Of a DNA stretch of 64,000 nt, positions 1-8,667 are shown piece after piece (the first letter of the stretch is position 1; the number at the start of each line of letters is the position of its first letter). The position numbers and the translations under genes were made by a program. The stretch comes from Ferrithrix thermotolerans DSM 19514. Its GTDB lineage: Bacteria; Actinomycetota; Acidimicrobiia; Acidimicrobiales; Ilumatobacteraceae. Location: positions 1-64,000 of the forward strand of contig CAMASN010000006.1 of assembly GCA_945861025.1 (NCBI GenBank). The letters are read 5' to 3'. The notes beneath the pieces were generated by a model. The model saw only the letters and a program-made list of their open reading frames with translations. It was not told where the DNA came from and did not search any database.

Positions 1-294
1 AGGTGCCGCCTTCTTGGCTACCGGAACAGCCTTCTTCGCGACAGGTGCCGCCTTCTTGGCTACCGGAACAGCCTTCTTCGCGACAGGTGCCGCCTTCTTG
101 GCTACCGGAACAACTTTCTTCGCGACAGGTGCCGCCTTCTTTGGCGCAGGCGCCGCTTTCTTCGTCACAGGAACAACTTTCTTGGCCACGGGCGCAGCCT
201 TCTTCGCGACTGGTGCCGCTTTCTTGGCCACGGGTGCAGCCTTCTTCGTCACAGGAACAACTTTCTTGGCCACGGGGATGGCCTTCTTCGCTAC
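1..294 (-). repeat. 42-bp tandem coding repeat, seven units
   Basis: The sequence repeats with a 42-base period. Units at 1-42 and 43-84 are identical and the unit at 85-126 differs by only a few bases, so the newest copies look recently duplicated. Units nearer the gene start are more diverged, with Thr or Pro replacing Ala. The period is a multiple of three, so copy-number change would keep the reading frame. Confidence 0.92.
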
Positions 295-378
295 GGGAGC
301 AGCTTTCTTTGGCGCAGGCGCCGGATGCTGTGCAGTACCCGCTGCCTTCTTCACTGGAGCGACAACCTTCTTGGCCAT
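1..378 (-). CDS. Lys/Ala/Pro repeat protein, N-terminal part (runs off the left edge)
   Basis: Open from an ATG at 378 to the window edge, 126 codons, no stop. Residues 1-28 begin MAKKVVAPVKKAAG; the rest is seven copies of a 14-residue unit of the type VAKKAVPVAKKAAP. Such tails resemble the C-terminal arms of histone H1-like and mycobacterial HupB-type DNA-binding proteins, and the Lys-rich N-terminal extensions of some actinobacterial DksA/TraR zinc-finger proteins. A dksA/traR gene often lies downstream of ileS in actinobacteria, so a DksA/TraR domain beyond the edge is my best guess, but nothing visible proves it. The start is supported by GGGAGGT 4 bases upstream. The antisense frame is also open over this stretch, but only as a by-product of the repeat. 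Confidence 0.8.
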   Translation of the reverse strand, partial: MAKKVVAPVKKAAGTAQHPAPAPKKAAPVAKKAIPVAKKVVPVTKKAAPVAKKAAPVAKKAAPVAKKVVPVTKKAAPAPKKAAPVAKKVVPVAKKAAPVAKKAVPVAKKAAPVAKKAVPVAKKAAP

Positions 379-382
379 GTGA

Positions 383-399
383 CCTCCCGATCGACTATA
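383..399 (-). promoter_or_regulatory. ribosome binding site and possible -10 of the repeat protein
   Basis: On the minus strand TATAGT (394-399) stands just before GGGAGGT (383-389), which is spaced 4 bases from the ATG at 378. The ribosome site is strong. The -10 call is tentative, because no good -35 is seen 17 bases upstream and the leader would be only about 9 bases long. Confidence 0.4.
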
Positions 400-445
400 A
401 CTGCCGGAGCGTAGGCCGTATACGACCGATCGCCAACGACCTTTG

Positions 446-616
446 TCACTTTGGTGGAAAGTATGCGTGCAGAACGGCGAGCACTTCTGATGCGTTCATG
501 CCAGAAATCAGCACCCGCTTGCGCCGCGACACCCCGCCCGAAAGCAACTGCACACGACGTAGCGGCACATTGAACAGCGTGGCAACAAGCCGAATTGCTG
601 ACCATGTCGATGCGAG
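446..616 (-). pseudogene. DUF167 (YggU-type) C-terminal fragment directly behind the ileS stop codon
   Basis: After the ileS TAG (617-619) the same reading frame stays open for 56 codons, then stops with TGA. The peptide contains FNVPLRRVQLLSGGVSRRK followed by RVLISGMNASEV, which matches the C-terminal half of DUF167 proteins (pattern: GVPxxxVxLVSGxxSRxKxVxI). The N-terminal half of the family, about 35 residues, is absent, and no ATG or well-placed GTG lies near the beginning of the open stretch. It therefore looks like a decayed or truncated gene, though a short protein from an internal GTG or a read-through tail of IleS cannot be excluded. The frame identity with ileS is seen directly; the family call is my recognition of the motif. 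Confidence 0.6.
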
Positions 617-3600
617 CTAGGCCTTTGTCACACGAACCAGAGCTGGCTCGCCATCGAGCTCGCCAGCAAGTTCTTGCGAGTCCGCATTGGTGCCCCATGT
701 GAGCGACACCGCAAGTGTCTCGGCGCGCATGAAGGCAACGTGCGGCTCAAGGGCTTCGATGATTCGCGGCGATGTCCACACGCTGAGTTCGATGCGATCG
801 CTCACTTCGAGACCGGCGTCGCGTCGCGCCTGCTGCACAAGGCGCACGAGGTCGCGTGCTGTGCCCTCGGCGACAAGCTCGGGCGTGAGCTCGCAGTCGA
901 GCACCACCACTCCCCTGCCACCGACGAGCACAGTGCTCGCGCCGCCTTCGGTGGCGACAAGCTTCAGCGAGAATTCGCCCGGCTCGAGTACGAATCCAGC
1001 GGCCACGATGTTGTCGCCGTCGTGATGCCAGTCGCCGGTCTTCACGGCCTTGATCACCTGCTGAGTTTGACCGCCAAGCCGCGGGCCAAGCGCCGCAGGG
1101 ACAACCTGCAACACACTGGTGGCAACTGAGGCGACATCGGTGGCCAACACAACCTGCTTTACGTTGACCTCATCGGCGATGAGGTCGATGAAGTCGGCAA
1201 AGTCGGCACTGGTTGGGTCGGCAATAGTGAGCGTGGCCAACGGCTGGCGAACACGACGACCATGCGCCTTACGCACACTGAGCGTTGCCGAGCAAACATC
1301 GCGGACGCGATCCATAACATCGACAAGCGCTGGGTCAGACGGCAACAACGACGCGTCTGGCCAATCTTGCAAATGCACACTGCGTTCGCCGGTGAGGCCC
1401 TGGAAGATCGCTTCGCTGGTCAGCGGAAGCAACGGCGCGACAACCGTGCACACAACGCTGAGCACCGTGTGCAACGTGTTGAGCGCTTCTTGATCGCCAG
1501 CCCAGAAACGGTCGCGGCTACGGCGGATGTACCAGTTGGTGAGCGCATCGAGGAACGTGCGCACATCGCTGCAGGCGAGATACAGATCGTATGAATCCAT
1601 ATCGGCAGTGACTGAGTCGACCAAGGCGCGGGTCTTGGCCAACACGTAGCGATCGATCACGTTGGTCGACGACGTATCGAACACGCCGCTCTTATTCTCG
1701 GCGTTGGCATACAGCGTGAGGAAGTACCAGCTGTTCCACAGCGGCAGGATCACCTGCCGGATGGACTCGCGAATGCCACTCTCGGAGACCGGCGAATCGC
1801 CACCACGCAGCACCGCCGCCGACAACAGCGACCAACGCATCGCGTCGGCACCGTATGTCTCGAACACATTCCACGGATCGGGATAGTTGCGCAAGCTCTT
1901 CGACATCTTCTGGCCATCGTCGCCAAGCAAGATGCCGTGGCTCACGCAGTTCTTAAACGCGGGCCGATCGAACAGCGCCGTTGCCAAAACGTGCAGTGTG
2001 TAAAACCATCCGCGGGTCTGGTTGATGTATTCGACGATGAAGTCGCCTGGGTAATGCGACTCGAACCAGTCACGATTCTCGAACGGATAGTGCACCTGGG
2101 CGAACGGCATCGAGCCGCTCTCGAACCAGCAGTCGAGCACCTCGGGAACGCGGCGCATCATCGAGCGGCCCGTAGGATCGTCGGGGTTTGGTCGAACCAG
2201 ATTGTCGACAGCAGGGCGATGCAGGTCGGTGACCTCTACTCCAAAGTCGCGCTGCATCTCGGCCAAGCTGCCGTATACGTCCATGCGCGGGTATTCGGGA
2301 TCGTCGCTCTTCCATACCGGAATCGGCGAACCCCAGAATCGGTTGCGGCTGATGCTCCAGTCGCGGGCATTGGCGAGCCATTTGCCGAACGAGCCCTCTT
2401 TGATGTGACCCGGCACCCAATGGATCTGCTGGTTCAGTTCGACCATGCGATCTTTGATCGCCGTGACCTCAACAAACCACGACGAGATCGCGCGGTAGAC
2501 CAACGGCTGTGCGCAGCGCCAGCAATGCGGATAGCTGTGGTCATAGCTCTCGTGACGCAACACGATGCCACGAGCCTTCAGTTCGCGAATGACCAACGGG
2601 TTGGCATCGAAGACATGCTCGCCCACCCACGGGGCCACCTCGGCTGTGTAACGGCCGTGCTCGTCCATTGGACACAACGTGGGTATGCCAGCTGCGTTAC
2701 AGGCGATCTGGTCGTCCTCGCCGAATCCAGGGGCCATATGCACGACACCGGTGCCGTCTTCGGTGCTGACGAAATCGGCACCGAGCACCTGAAACGCATT
2801 CGGGGCGTCGGCGAAGAAATCGAACAATGGGGTGTAGCGCCGACCAACTAGCTCGGAGCCCAACAGCGTACCCACGCGTGTGGCCTCGCCGATCTCGCGT
2901 TCGTACGCATCGAGACGCGACTCGGCGAGCACGTAGCGGCGCCCATCAGCATGCTGCATCACTGCGTATTCGATGTTGGGACCCACGGCCAACGCAAGGT
3001 TGGCGGGCAGCGTCCACGGCGTGGTGGTCCATGCCAACATGTGCTCGCCAGTTTCGAGTTCGAACGCAACGGTCAGCGCCGGGTCTTGGCGATCGCGATA
3101 GACATCGTCCATGCGCGTCTCGGTGTTACTGAGCGGAGTCTCGCAACGCCAGCAATACGCCAGCACGCGGAAACCCTCGTAGACCAGACCCTTGTCGTGC
3201 AGTGTGCGAAATGCCCACATCACGCTTTCCATGTATGGCAGGTCGAGGGTCTTGTAGTCGTTGGCGAAGTCGACCCAACGCGCCTGACGACCCACATAGC
3301 GCTCCCACTCACTGGTGTAGCGCAGCACACTGGTGCGGCAGACTTCGTTGAACTTGTCGATGCCGAACTCGGCAATCTCGGGGTGACCACTGATGCCCAG
3401 TTCTTTTTCGGCCTCTACTTCGGCAGGGAGACCGTGACAGTCCCACCCGAAGCGACGCTCAACACGATGCCCGCGCATCGTTTGGTAACGCGGCACGGCG
3501 TCTTTTACATAACCGGTGAGCAGGTGCCCATAGTGCGGCAAGCCGTTCGCAAAGGGAGGGCCGTCGTAGAAAACGAACTCGTTATCGGTAAGCCCCGGCG

Positions 3601-3721
3601 AGGTTCCGGCCGGGCGCTGCTCGATGCTTGCCTCAAAGGTGCGGTCGGCTTCCCAGAAGGCCTGAATGCCCTGTTCGAGCAGCGGCAGATTCGGTTGCGA
3701 TTCAACGTTGGGGTATGTCAC
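617..3721 (-). CDS. ileS: isoleucyl-tRNA synthetase
   Basis: Cytoplasmic class I aminoacyl-tRNA synthetase that charges tRNA-Ile and edits misactivated valine. At 1034 residues it is the long, eukaryote/archaea-like form common in actinobacteria. HYGH (residues 63-66) is the HIGH motif and KMSKS (605-609) the second ATP motif. TTTPWTLPAN near 231-240 marks the editing domain, and CWRC pairs near 190 and 400 are family-typical. The C-terminus (ELDGEPALVRVTKA) ends normally. Start is GTG with AGGAG 6 bases upstream. It is the last gene of the division cluster and is preceded by a T-box leader, so expression should rise when tRNA-Ile is uncharged. The long IleS type is associated with natural mupirocin insensitivity; whether that holds here is not visible. 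Confidence 0.98.
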   Translation of the reverse strand: MTYPNVESQPNLPLLEQGIQAFWEADRTFEASIEQRPAGTSPGLTDNEFVFYDGPPFANGLPHYGHLLTGYVKDAVPRYQTMRGHRVERRFGWDCHGLPAEVEAEKELGISGHPEIAEFGIDKFNEVCRTSVLRYTSEWERYVGRQARWVDFANDYKTLDLPYMESVMWAFRTLHDKGLVYEGFRVLAYCWRCETPLSNTETRMDDVYRDRQDPALTVAFELETGEHMLAWTTTPWTLPANLALAVGPNIEYAVMQHADGRRYVLAESRLDAYEREIGEATRVGTLLGSELVGRRYTPLFDFFADAPNAFQVLGADFVSTEDGTGVVHMAPGFGEDDQIACNAAGIPTLCPMDEHGRYTAEVAPWVGEHVFDANPLVIRELKARGIVLRHESYDHSYPHCWRCAQPLVYRAISSWFVEVTAIKDRMVELNQQIHWVPGHIKEGSFGKWLANARDWSISRNRFWGSPIPVWKSDDPEYPRMDVYGSLAEMQRDFGVEVTDLHRPAVDNLVRPNPDDPTGRSMMRRVPEVLDCWFESGSMPFAQVHYPFENRDWFESHYPGDFIVEYINQTRGWFYTLHVLATALFDRPAFKNCVSHGILLGDDGQKMSKSLRNYPDPWNVFETYGADAMRWSLLSAAVLRGGDSPVSESGIRESIRQVILPLWNSWYFLTLYANAENKSGVFDTSSTNVIDRYVLAKTRALVDSVTADMDSYDLYLACSDVRTFLDALTNWYIRRSRDRFWAGDQEALNTLHTVLSVVCTVVAPLLPLTSEAIFQGLTGERSVHLQDWPDASLLPSDPALVDVMDRVRDVCSATLSVRKAHGRRVRQPLATLTIADPTSADFADFIDLIADEVNVKQVVLATDVASVATSVLQVVPAALGPRLGGQTQQVIKAVKTGDWHHDGDNIVAAGFVLEPGEFSLKLVATEGGASTVLVGGRGVVVLDCELTPELVAEGTARDLVRLVQQARRDAGLEVSDRIELSVWTSPRIIEALEPHVAFMRAETLAVSLTWGTNADSQELAGELDGEPALVRVTKA

Positions 3722-3920
3722 GGCTTCTCCTGTTGACGACGATTCTCGTGTCGATCAGGGACGAGCCGACGCCCGCGGTGCCACCCTGCTTACCGTAGGC
3801 CTCGGCCGACAGTCGCTCTTCTGCGCCAGCAATAACGGGCTAGTCCCGTTCGGTTCTAATGACACACCACGCGGTGTGCGTTCTTCCGAAGGCTCAGAGG
3901 TGATGGCCTCGTCAACGCCG
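3722..3920 (-). promoter_or_regulatory. ileS T-box riboswitch, translational type with very short Stem I
   Basis: Read on the minus strand. Stem I is short (3878-3918), closed by GCGTT/AACGC, and presents the Ile codon AUC at 3902-3904 followed by a purine. A helix ACACC-GCGT-GGTGT and a second hairpin AACGGG/CCCGTT follow. The antisequestrator (3757-3787) starts AGGG, holds the T-box core UGGCACCGCGG, and closes with CCCU. The competing sequestrator pairs GGCU/CCUG (3755-3766) with CAGG/AGCC around the ribosome site (3722-3732). There is no terminator U-tract, so control should act on translation. Actinobacterial ileS T-boxes of this kind are known; the pairing scheme here is my reading. Confidence 0.88.
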
Positions 3921-3988
3921 GTCGTTGCAGACTACCGCCAGACAACTGCAGTTGTGGGCAATAGGCGCTGCGTTAGCAGCACATGCGC

Positions 3989-4885
3989 TCAGCCGGGGCG
4001 ACCGCCGCCGTCGGATAGATCGTCGGTCGCAGCGAAGCGAACTCGCGGAATTGGCTGCGTGACGTCGTACAGCTCTTGGGCATTGTCGGGCACCACCATG
4101 GGTAGCGGCGCATGCGCGGCGCCTGCCGACAACGCGCCACGTTCTGGTGGCGCCATGCCCCACGCAGGAGTGCCATCGATATCGACCGAGCCGTTGCTGT
4201 CGTTGCTAGCACTGCCGTCGTCGTCAGAATCGTCAGAATCGGCGGCATCAGCATTGAGCTCTGACACTGCTGAGATCAGTGGCCGGCGCAGATCGGCCAG
4301 ACCACCTGGCACCCGCGAAACTAGATCGTTCAGCGCACTGGCGACATCGCGCAAGCGCTCGCGCTGAGTAACGATGTGTTGCTCAAGGTGTTCGACATCG
4401 CTGAGCAAGAAATCTCGACGAGCAAGCATCGATGCGATTTCGTCATCGACTCGCTTGAGTTCGCCTTCGGCAGCCTTGCGCGCATCGTTTTTTGCTTCGT
4501 CGAGCATGCGGTTCAGCGCACCCTGACCGCTGTCGATGAGAACCTGAGCCTCGACCCTGGCACGGGCAGTGATTTGCGTCGCTTCGAGTTCGGCTTCGCG
4601 AATCGTTGTGTCGGCTGTGCGTTGGGCGAGCAACATGGCGCGGCTGATGCTGTCCGCCGCTTCATCTTGCGTAGGCCCCGCGGGAGCGACGACTGGTTGA
4701 GCCGCAATTTCTTGCAGACGAGCGGTGGCAGCACGAGCACGAGACTCCATCGCGGCAGCATGTTTTTGCATCGCCTCGAACGACACCGCGAGTTGCGAAA
4801 GGTACGTGCGAACCTCTTCAGGGTCGCAGCCCTTCTTGACGATCCTAAACGTGGTGCCTGAAACGGAATCGGGGCTTAGTTCCAT
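3989..4885 (-). CDS. DivIVA-family coiled-coil protein
   Basis: 298 residues. The N-terminus (residues 1-40, with TTFRIVKKGCDPEEVRTYL) fits the DivIVA membrane-binding domain, whose members begin 'T/SPxDVxxxxF' and carry an acidic DEVD/EEV segment. A long Ala/Glu/Arg-rich coiled coil follows (about 40-200), then an Asp/Ser-rich linker (about 205-230) and a Pro-rich tail. DivIVA/Wag31 proteins gather at curved membrane and direct polar or septal growth. Position between sepF and ileS is the usual actinobacterial place. TAACAT lies 6 bases before the ATG, so a leaderless transcript is possible. The acidic tail differs from Wag31, so I withhold that name. Confidence 0.88.
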   Translation of the reverse strand: MELSPDSVSGTTFRIVKKGCDPEEVRTYLSQLAVSFEAMQKHAAAMESRARAATARLQEIAAQPVVAPAGPTQDEAADSISRAMLLAQRTADTTIREAELEATQITARARVEAQVLIDSGQGALNRMLDEAKNDARKAAEGELKRVDDEIASMLARRDFLLSDVEHLEQHIVTQRERLRDVASALNDLVSRVPGGLADLRRPLISAVSELNADAADSDDSDDDGSASNDSNGSVDIDGTPAWGMAPPERGALSAGAAHAPLPMVVPDNAQELYDVTQPIPRVRFAATDDLSDGGGRPG

Positions 4886-4929
4886 GAACGAATGTTACGT
4901 CGCGCGGAGCGGATGAGCGAGCACATCTT

Positions 4930-5496
4930 CTAGTCGTCGTGTCCGGGGTTGGAGCGCGGCAGTGGCTTCAGCAGGTAGACGCCGCTGGCGACCTTTTCCA
5001 TACTGCCATTAAGGCCATAACACAGCCCACTGGCGAAGTCGATGAGTCGGCGCGAAACCTCGCGCTCAGTGCCTTCGAGGTTCATGATGACCGGCAGGCC
5101 CTCTTTGAAACGATCGGCAATTTCTTGGGCCTGATCGAAGCGGCGAGGCTTCACAGTTGAGGGTTCGCCCGAGCCGGCAGCGATAGTGCGCACGTTCGGT
5201 GTTGCCTGCCGCGGGTTCGTGGGCCGAGGGTGCACGCCAGAGTCGTCGGATGGTTGCTGAGGGCGGCGAGGCGCCGCTGACTCGGGGGTGTGCAGCGGAA
5301 AGCTCTGACGAGCTGCCGGTGCGCGTACACCTTCGTCTTCGATGTCGCTGTACCCACCACGTCCTGATCGCCCCATCGGCTCTGGCTCGCGCTGGGCGCG
5401 TGCTGGCCGTGCGGTCTCTGTCGACTGGTCGTAGTCGTCGTACGCATCATCGGGGCCAAGGCCAAGAAAATCCATTGCCCGCTTCATGATTGACAT
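4930..5496 (-). CDS. sepF: SepF cell-division protein
   Basis: 188 residues. The short N-terminus MSIMKRAMDFLGLG is the amphipathic membrane-binding helix of SepF. An acidic, Arg/Pro-rich linker follows, then the SepF/DUF552 core (about 105-180) with RFKEGLPVIMNL and RRLIDFASGLCYGLNG. SepF anchors FtsZ to the membrane; in actinobacteria it takes the place of FtsA, which is absent here. I chose the ATG at 5496 because GGAGGA lies 7 bases upstream. A longer in-frame reading reaches into yggS but has no ribosome site. Confidence 0.96.
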   Translation of the reverse strand: MSIMKRAMDFLGLGPDDAYDDYDQSTETARPARAQREPEPMGRSGRGGYSDIEDEGVRAPAARQSFPLHTPESAAPRRPQQPSDDSGVHPRPTNPRQATPNVRTIAAGSGEPSTVKPRRFDQAQEIADRFKEGLPVIMNLEGTEREVSRRLIDFASGLCYGLNGSMEKVASGVYLLKPLPRSNPGHDD

Positions 5497-5524
5497 TCGC
5501 AAATCCTCCTTCGCTGAGGTTATC

Positions 5525-6202
5525 TCATTCGGGTATGCGCGATCGTGGACGCTCGCCGAACAGCGCGCTTCCGATTCGCACGTGGGTGGCTCCGCACGCC
5601 AGAGCAATCTCGAGATCGTTACTCATCCCCATCGATCGGCCAGCAAGCCCGAGGTCATTGGCCGTCTCGGAAAGCAACGCAAACGCTGTGGCGGTGAGCG
5701 CCTCGTCACCCGATGTGGGACCAACTGTCATCAACCCGTCCACATCTAAACCGAGCGAGCGGCAGTGCTCGACAAGCGACGCAACGCCCTCGGGACTGCA
5801 TCCGCCCTTCGCTGACTCGGCGGTGGTGTTGACCTGTATGAACACCGTGGCACCAGGCGCGCGTCGCGCAATCTCGTCGGCCAGCGACGGACGATCGACG
5901 CTTTGCCAGACATCGACGAGGTGGGCGATTGCTTTGACTTTGTTGGTTTGCAGCTGGCCGATGAAGTGCACCTGCGGATGCACCCTGTCGGCGGGCATCA
6001 GCGCAAACTTGTCGCGCAACTCTTGTGCATAGTTCTCGCCGATCGATGTGCAACCTGCAGCGACTGCGGCGGTAACGGCATCGAGGCCAAACCCTTTAGT
6101 GACTGCGATGAGTTCGACCGCACGCTCACCGGCGGCGCGCCGGGTGCGATCGCGAATCGATTGCACCGCACGAGCTACTGCATCAGAATCGACCGTGCTC
6201 AC
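5525..6202 (-). CDS. YggS/PROSC-type pyridoxal-phosphate homeostasis protein
   Basis: 225 residues, an alanine-racemase-fold monodomain protein of the YggS/PLPBP family. Seen in order: LIAVTKGF carrying the PLP-binding lysine near residue 36, GENYAQEL, HFIGQLQTNK, QVNTTAESAKGG, LMTVGP and SMGMSNDLEIAL with HVRIGSALFG, all family hallmarks. It keeps free PLP and related vitamers in balance and has no proven catalytic reaction. Placement between ftsZ and sepF is standard in actinobacterial dcw clusters. Start is GTG, with 22 bases separating it from the ftsZ stop. Confidence 0.95.
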   Translation of the reverse strand: MSTVDSDAVARAVQSIRDRTRRAAGERAVELIAVTKGFGLDAVTAAVAAGCTSIGENYAQELRDKFALMPADRVHPQVHFIGQLQTNKVKAIAHLVDVWQSVDRPSLADEIARRAPGATVFIQVNTTAESAKGGCSPEGVASLVEHCRSLGLDVDGLMTVGPTSGDEALTATAFALLSETANDLGLAGRSMGMSNDLEIALACGATHVRIGSALFGERPRSRIPE

Positions 6203-6224
6203 GCGGGCGTTGCAGACATGGGGA

Positions 6225-7316
6225 CTACTTCAAGAACGAAGGTACGTCGAAGTCGTCATCGTCGTCGAGTGGGTCGGACGCGGCGGGAGCAAAGAGGTCT
6301 TTGATGGTGGACACCGGCTTGGCGCTGTCGACCGATTTCAGGTTGCCACGAGCCGCCGATGGCGTATCCCAGCGATCGAAGCCAGCCGCGATGACGGTGA
6401 CCTTGATCTCGTCGCCCATTTCGTCGTCGATGACCGTACCAAAAATGATGTTGGCGTCTTGATGCGCAACGCCATGAATGATCTCGGCGGCTTCGTTCAT
6501 CTCGAACAGACCCATGCTCGACGGACCAGTGATGTTGAGCAAGATGCCACGAGCACCATCGATGGCGGCTTCGAGCAGCGGACTGCTAATCGCTGCCTTG
6601 GCTGCGGTGACGGCACGGTTCTCACCGCTGGCCTGGCCAATGCCCATGAGCGCAGAACCGGCATTCGCCAAAATCATTCGCACGTCGGCAAAGTCGGTGT
6701 TGATCAAGCCTGGTGTGGTGATGAGGTTGGTGATGCCTGAGACACCCTGCAACAGCACTTCGTCGGCCATCTTGAACGCGTTGAGAACACTGGTCTTTTC
6801 GTTGGCCACGGTCAGCAAGCGATCGTTCGGGATCACGATGAGCGTGTCGACTTTTTCTTTCAGTTTCTGCACACCCGTATCTGCTTGCACTGAGCGGCGG
6901 CGACCCTCGAATGCGAACGGGCGTGTCACCACGCCGATGGTGAGAGCGCCCATGCGCTTGGCGATCTCGGCGATAATTGGTGCCGCACCGGTGCCGGTGC
7001 CGCCGCCTTCGCCAGCGGTGATGAACACCATGTCGGCGCCCTTGATCATCTCTTCAATCTCGTCGCTATGCGACTCGCCTGCGGCGCGACCCACTTCGGG
7101 ATCGCTGCCTGCACCGAGGCCGCGCGTGAGTTCGCGCCCAATATCGAGTTTGACGTCGGCATCGCTCATCAACAACGCTTGCGCATCTGTGTTAACAGCA
7201 ATGAACTCAACGCCCTTGAGGCCTGCATCGATCATGCGGTTGACGGCGTTAACGCCACCTCCGCCCACACCGATGACCTTGATCATTGCGAGATAATTTT
7301 GCGGCGCGCCTGCCAT
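6225..7316 (-). CDS. ftsZ: FtsZ, tubulin-like cell-division GTPase
   Basis: 363 residues. The tubulin signature GGGTGTG is at 104-110; [11 protein letters not shown]-type ribose contacts and the T7-loop region are present, and the tail ends [13 protein letters not shown], the C-terminal peptide that binds SepF. It polymerises into the Z-ring. An in-frame ATG lies 36 bases upstream, but GGAGGT stands 6 bases before the ATG at 7316, so I take the shorter start. The 124 bases to ftsQ are the largest gap within the ftsQ-to-ileS block and probably hold a dedicated promoter, as in mycobacteria, though I cannot point to clear hexamers. Confidence 0.98.
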   Translation of the reverse strand: MAGAPQNYLAMIKVIGVGGGGVNAVNRMIDAGLKGVEFIAVNTDAQALLMSDADVKLDIGRELTRGLGAGSDPEVGRAAGESHSDEIEEMIKGADMVFITAGEGGGTGTGAAPIIAEIAKRMGALTIGVVTRPFAFEGRRRSVQADTGVQKLKEKVDTLIVIPNDRLLTVANEKTSVLNAFKMADEVLLQGVSGITNLITTPGLINTDFADVRMILANAGSALMGIGQASGENRAVTAAKAAISSPLLEAAIDGARGILLNITGPSSMGLFEMNEAAEIIHGVAHQDANIIFGTVIDDEMGDEIKVTVIAAGFDRWDTPSAARGNLKSVDSAKPVSTIKDLFAPAASDPLDDDDDFDVPSFLK

Positions 7317-7440
7317 CAGGGAACCTCCGATATCTGTTCGAACGATTGACATACCAGGGGAAACCCTGCTACGGAATTTAACTTGACCAATCCTGCCACG
7401 TTCGCATCAGTAAAACGGGGAGGGTGTTGGTGAATGCGCC

Positions 7441-8667
7441 TTAGCACTTGTGACTAATGGGCGAGGTCGACACGTTGATGAGCGAACATTGGTCAGAACC
7501 GGGCCGCTGCAGGAACGCTTCAAGGCGCGTCAATTTGTCGAGCAAGTCACTTGGGCTACCGAGAATGACCGTGGCACCTTCCTTGTCGGAGCCTGCTTTC
7601 CTGAAGATGAGTGACAGGTCGCCGGTGTCGCCGACGTTGACCAACAAGGTGAACGACCGCACCGTTGGGCTGAGCGCCTCGACCAGCGCAGAAGCGCGGG
7701 TGAACGCTGTTCCGGCAGAGTTGCCAGCCTCAACATCGAGACCCGAACCACGGATGAGCATGAAGTCGACAGGACGCCCAGGAATCACATCGACCACTAT
7801 GCCATCAGCGGCCATGATGCGAAAGCGGCCATCGGAGCCGCCATACGTGGCAATCGGAACGCGCTCCACGAGTTCGATGGTGGCGTTATGCGGGAAATCA
7901 ACCGAGACCCGGGCGCGCTGAACCCACGGGCTGAGTTCGAGCTTGCGCTCGATAGCGCGGGTATCGACCAACAGCGCTGGCGTACCCATCAAATCGTCGA
8001 TGGCTATCTGCAGCGTTTCGGCATCGATGCGTCGGGCGCCGCTTGGCGTGACCGACGAAATCGAGAACAACGACGAACCAAGCAAGGTGAGGGCTCCGGC
8101 TACGAGCAACAGTCCCCCACCGACGACGACAAGCCACTGCAGCCTGCGTTTGCCAATCTCGCGGCGCACAGCGATGCGACGCGCCCTGAGTCGAGGGTCC
8201 ATCGATGCCGAACTTGCGGCAAGCGGGATGCCACCCGACTGACCCTCAATTTCGTCGCCGACGATAAGAATCGTGTTTCGCTCAGTGCTGCCAGTGGCAT
8301 TCGATGTTCGTACCGGCCCGCCGCGCAGGCGGTCTGTGCCTTCTTCATCGAGGTACATCGCATCAGGCTGATCGTCGCCGCCGATCACGATGGTGCGACG
8401 CTGCGACGCAGGTTCGTCGGCGATCGTGCTGTCGGCAATCGTGCTGTCGACTTCGGGGGTCTCGGACTCAGCCTCGGGCACAGCCTCAAGCTCGGGCTCG
8501 GGCTCGGGCTGATTGATGTCGAGCAGCAAGTCGATCGAGGGATCGTCGAACGTGGCGAGATCAGAAATCTCGTCAGTTGGCGTTGCGCCACCAAACGCAG
8601 CCATGAGCTCTTCAAGAACTTTGTTCGGAACGTCGTCGTCGCCGATTGGGGGCTGCGTGACGTTCAC
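7441..8667 (-). CDS. ftsQ: FtsQ/DivIB divisome protein
   Basis: 408 residues. A long acidic cytoplasmic region (1-165) includes a Glu/Pro run and two back-to-back STIAD units. One membrane helix follows at about 178-198, then an extracytoplasmic POTRA domain (about 205-270: ISSVTPSGARRIDAE, SPWVQRARVSVDFP) and the FtsQ beta domain. FtsQ links early and late divisome proteins. The cytoplasmic arm is much longer than in most bacteria. The start overlaps the murB stop by 4 bases (ATGA), implying translational coupling. Confidence 0.95.
   Translation of the reverse strand: MNVTQPPIGDDDVPNKVLEELMAAFGGATPTDEISDLATFDDPSIDLLLDINQPEPEPELEAVPEAESETPEVDSTIADSTIADEPASQRRTIVIGGDDQPDAMYLDEEGTDRLRGGPVRTSNATGSTERNTILIVGDEIEGQSGGIPLAASSASMDPRLRARRIAVRREIGKRRLQWLVVVGGGLLLVAGALTLLGSSLFSISSVTPSGARRIDAETLQIAIDDLMGTPALLVDTRAIERKLELSPWVQRARVSVDFPHNATIELVERVPIATYGGSDGRFRIMAADGIVVDVIPGRPVDFMLIRGSGLDVEAGNSAGTAFTRASALVEALSPTVRSFTLLVNVGDTGDLSLIFRKAGSDKEGATVILGSPSDLLDKLTRLEAFLQRPGSDQCSLINVSTSPISHKC

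Noticed and set aside
1-294. Possible CRISPR-like array
   Set aside because: The 42-bp repeats are contiguous, without spacers, and in frame; they encode a low-complexity tail.
3-620. Long plus-strand open frames over the left-edge repeat
   Set aside because: They are antisense to the Lys/Ala/Pro repeat gene, which has the ribosome site; repeats keep all frames open.
2951-3736. 261-codon plus-strand frame opposite ileS
   Set aside because: No ribosome site or family match; antisense to a complete, well-recognised gene.
6478-7296. 272-codon plus-strand frame opposite ftsZ
   Set aside because: Codon-biased GC-rich DNA leaves antisense frames open; ftsZ is intact.
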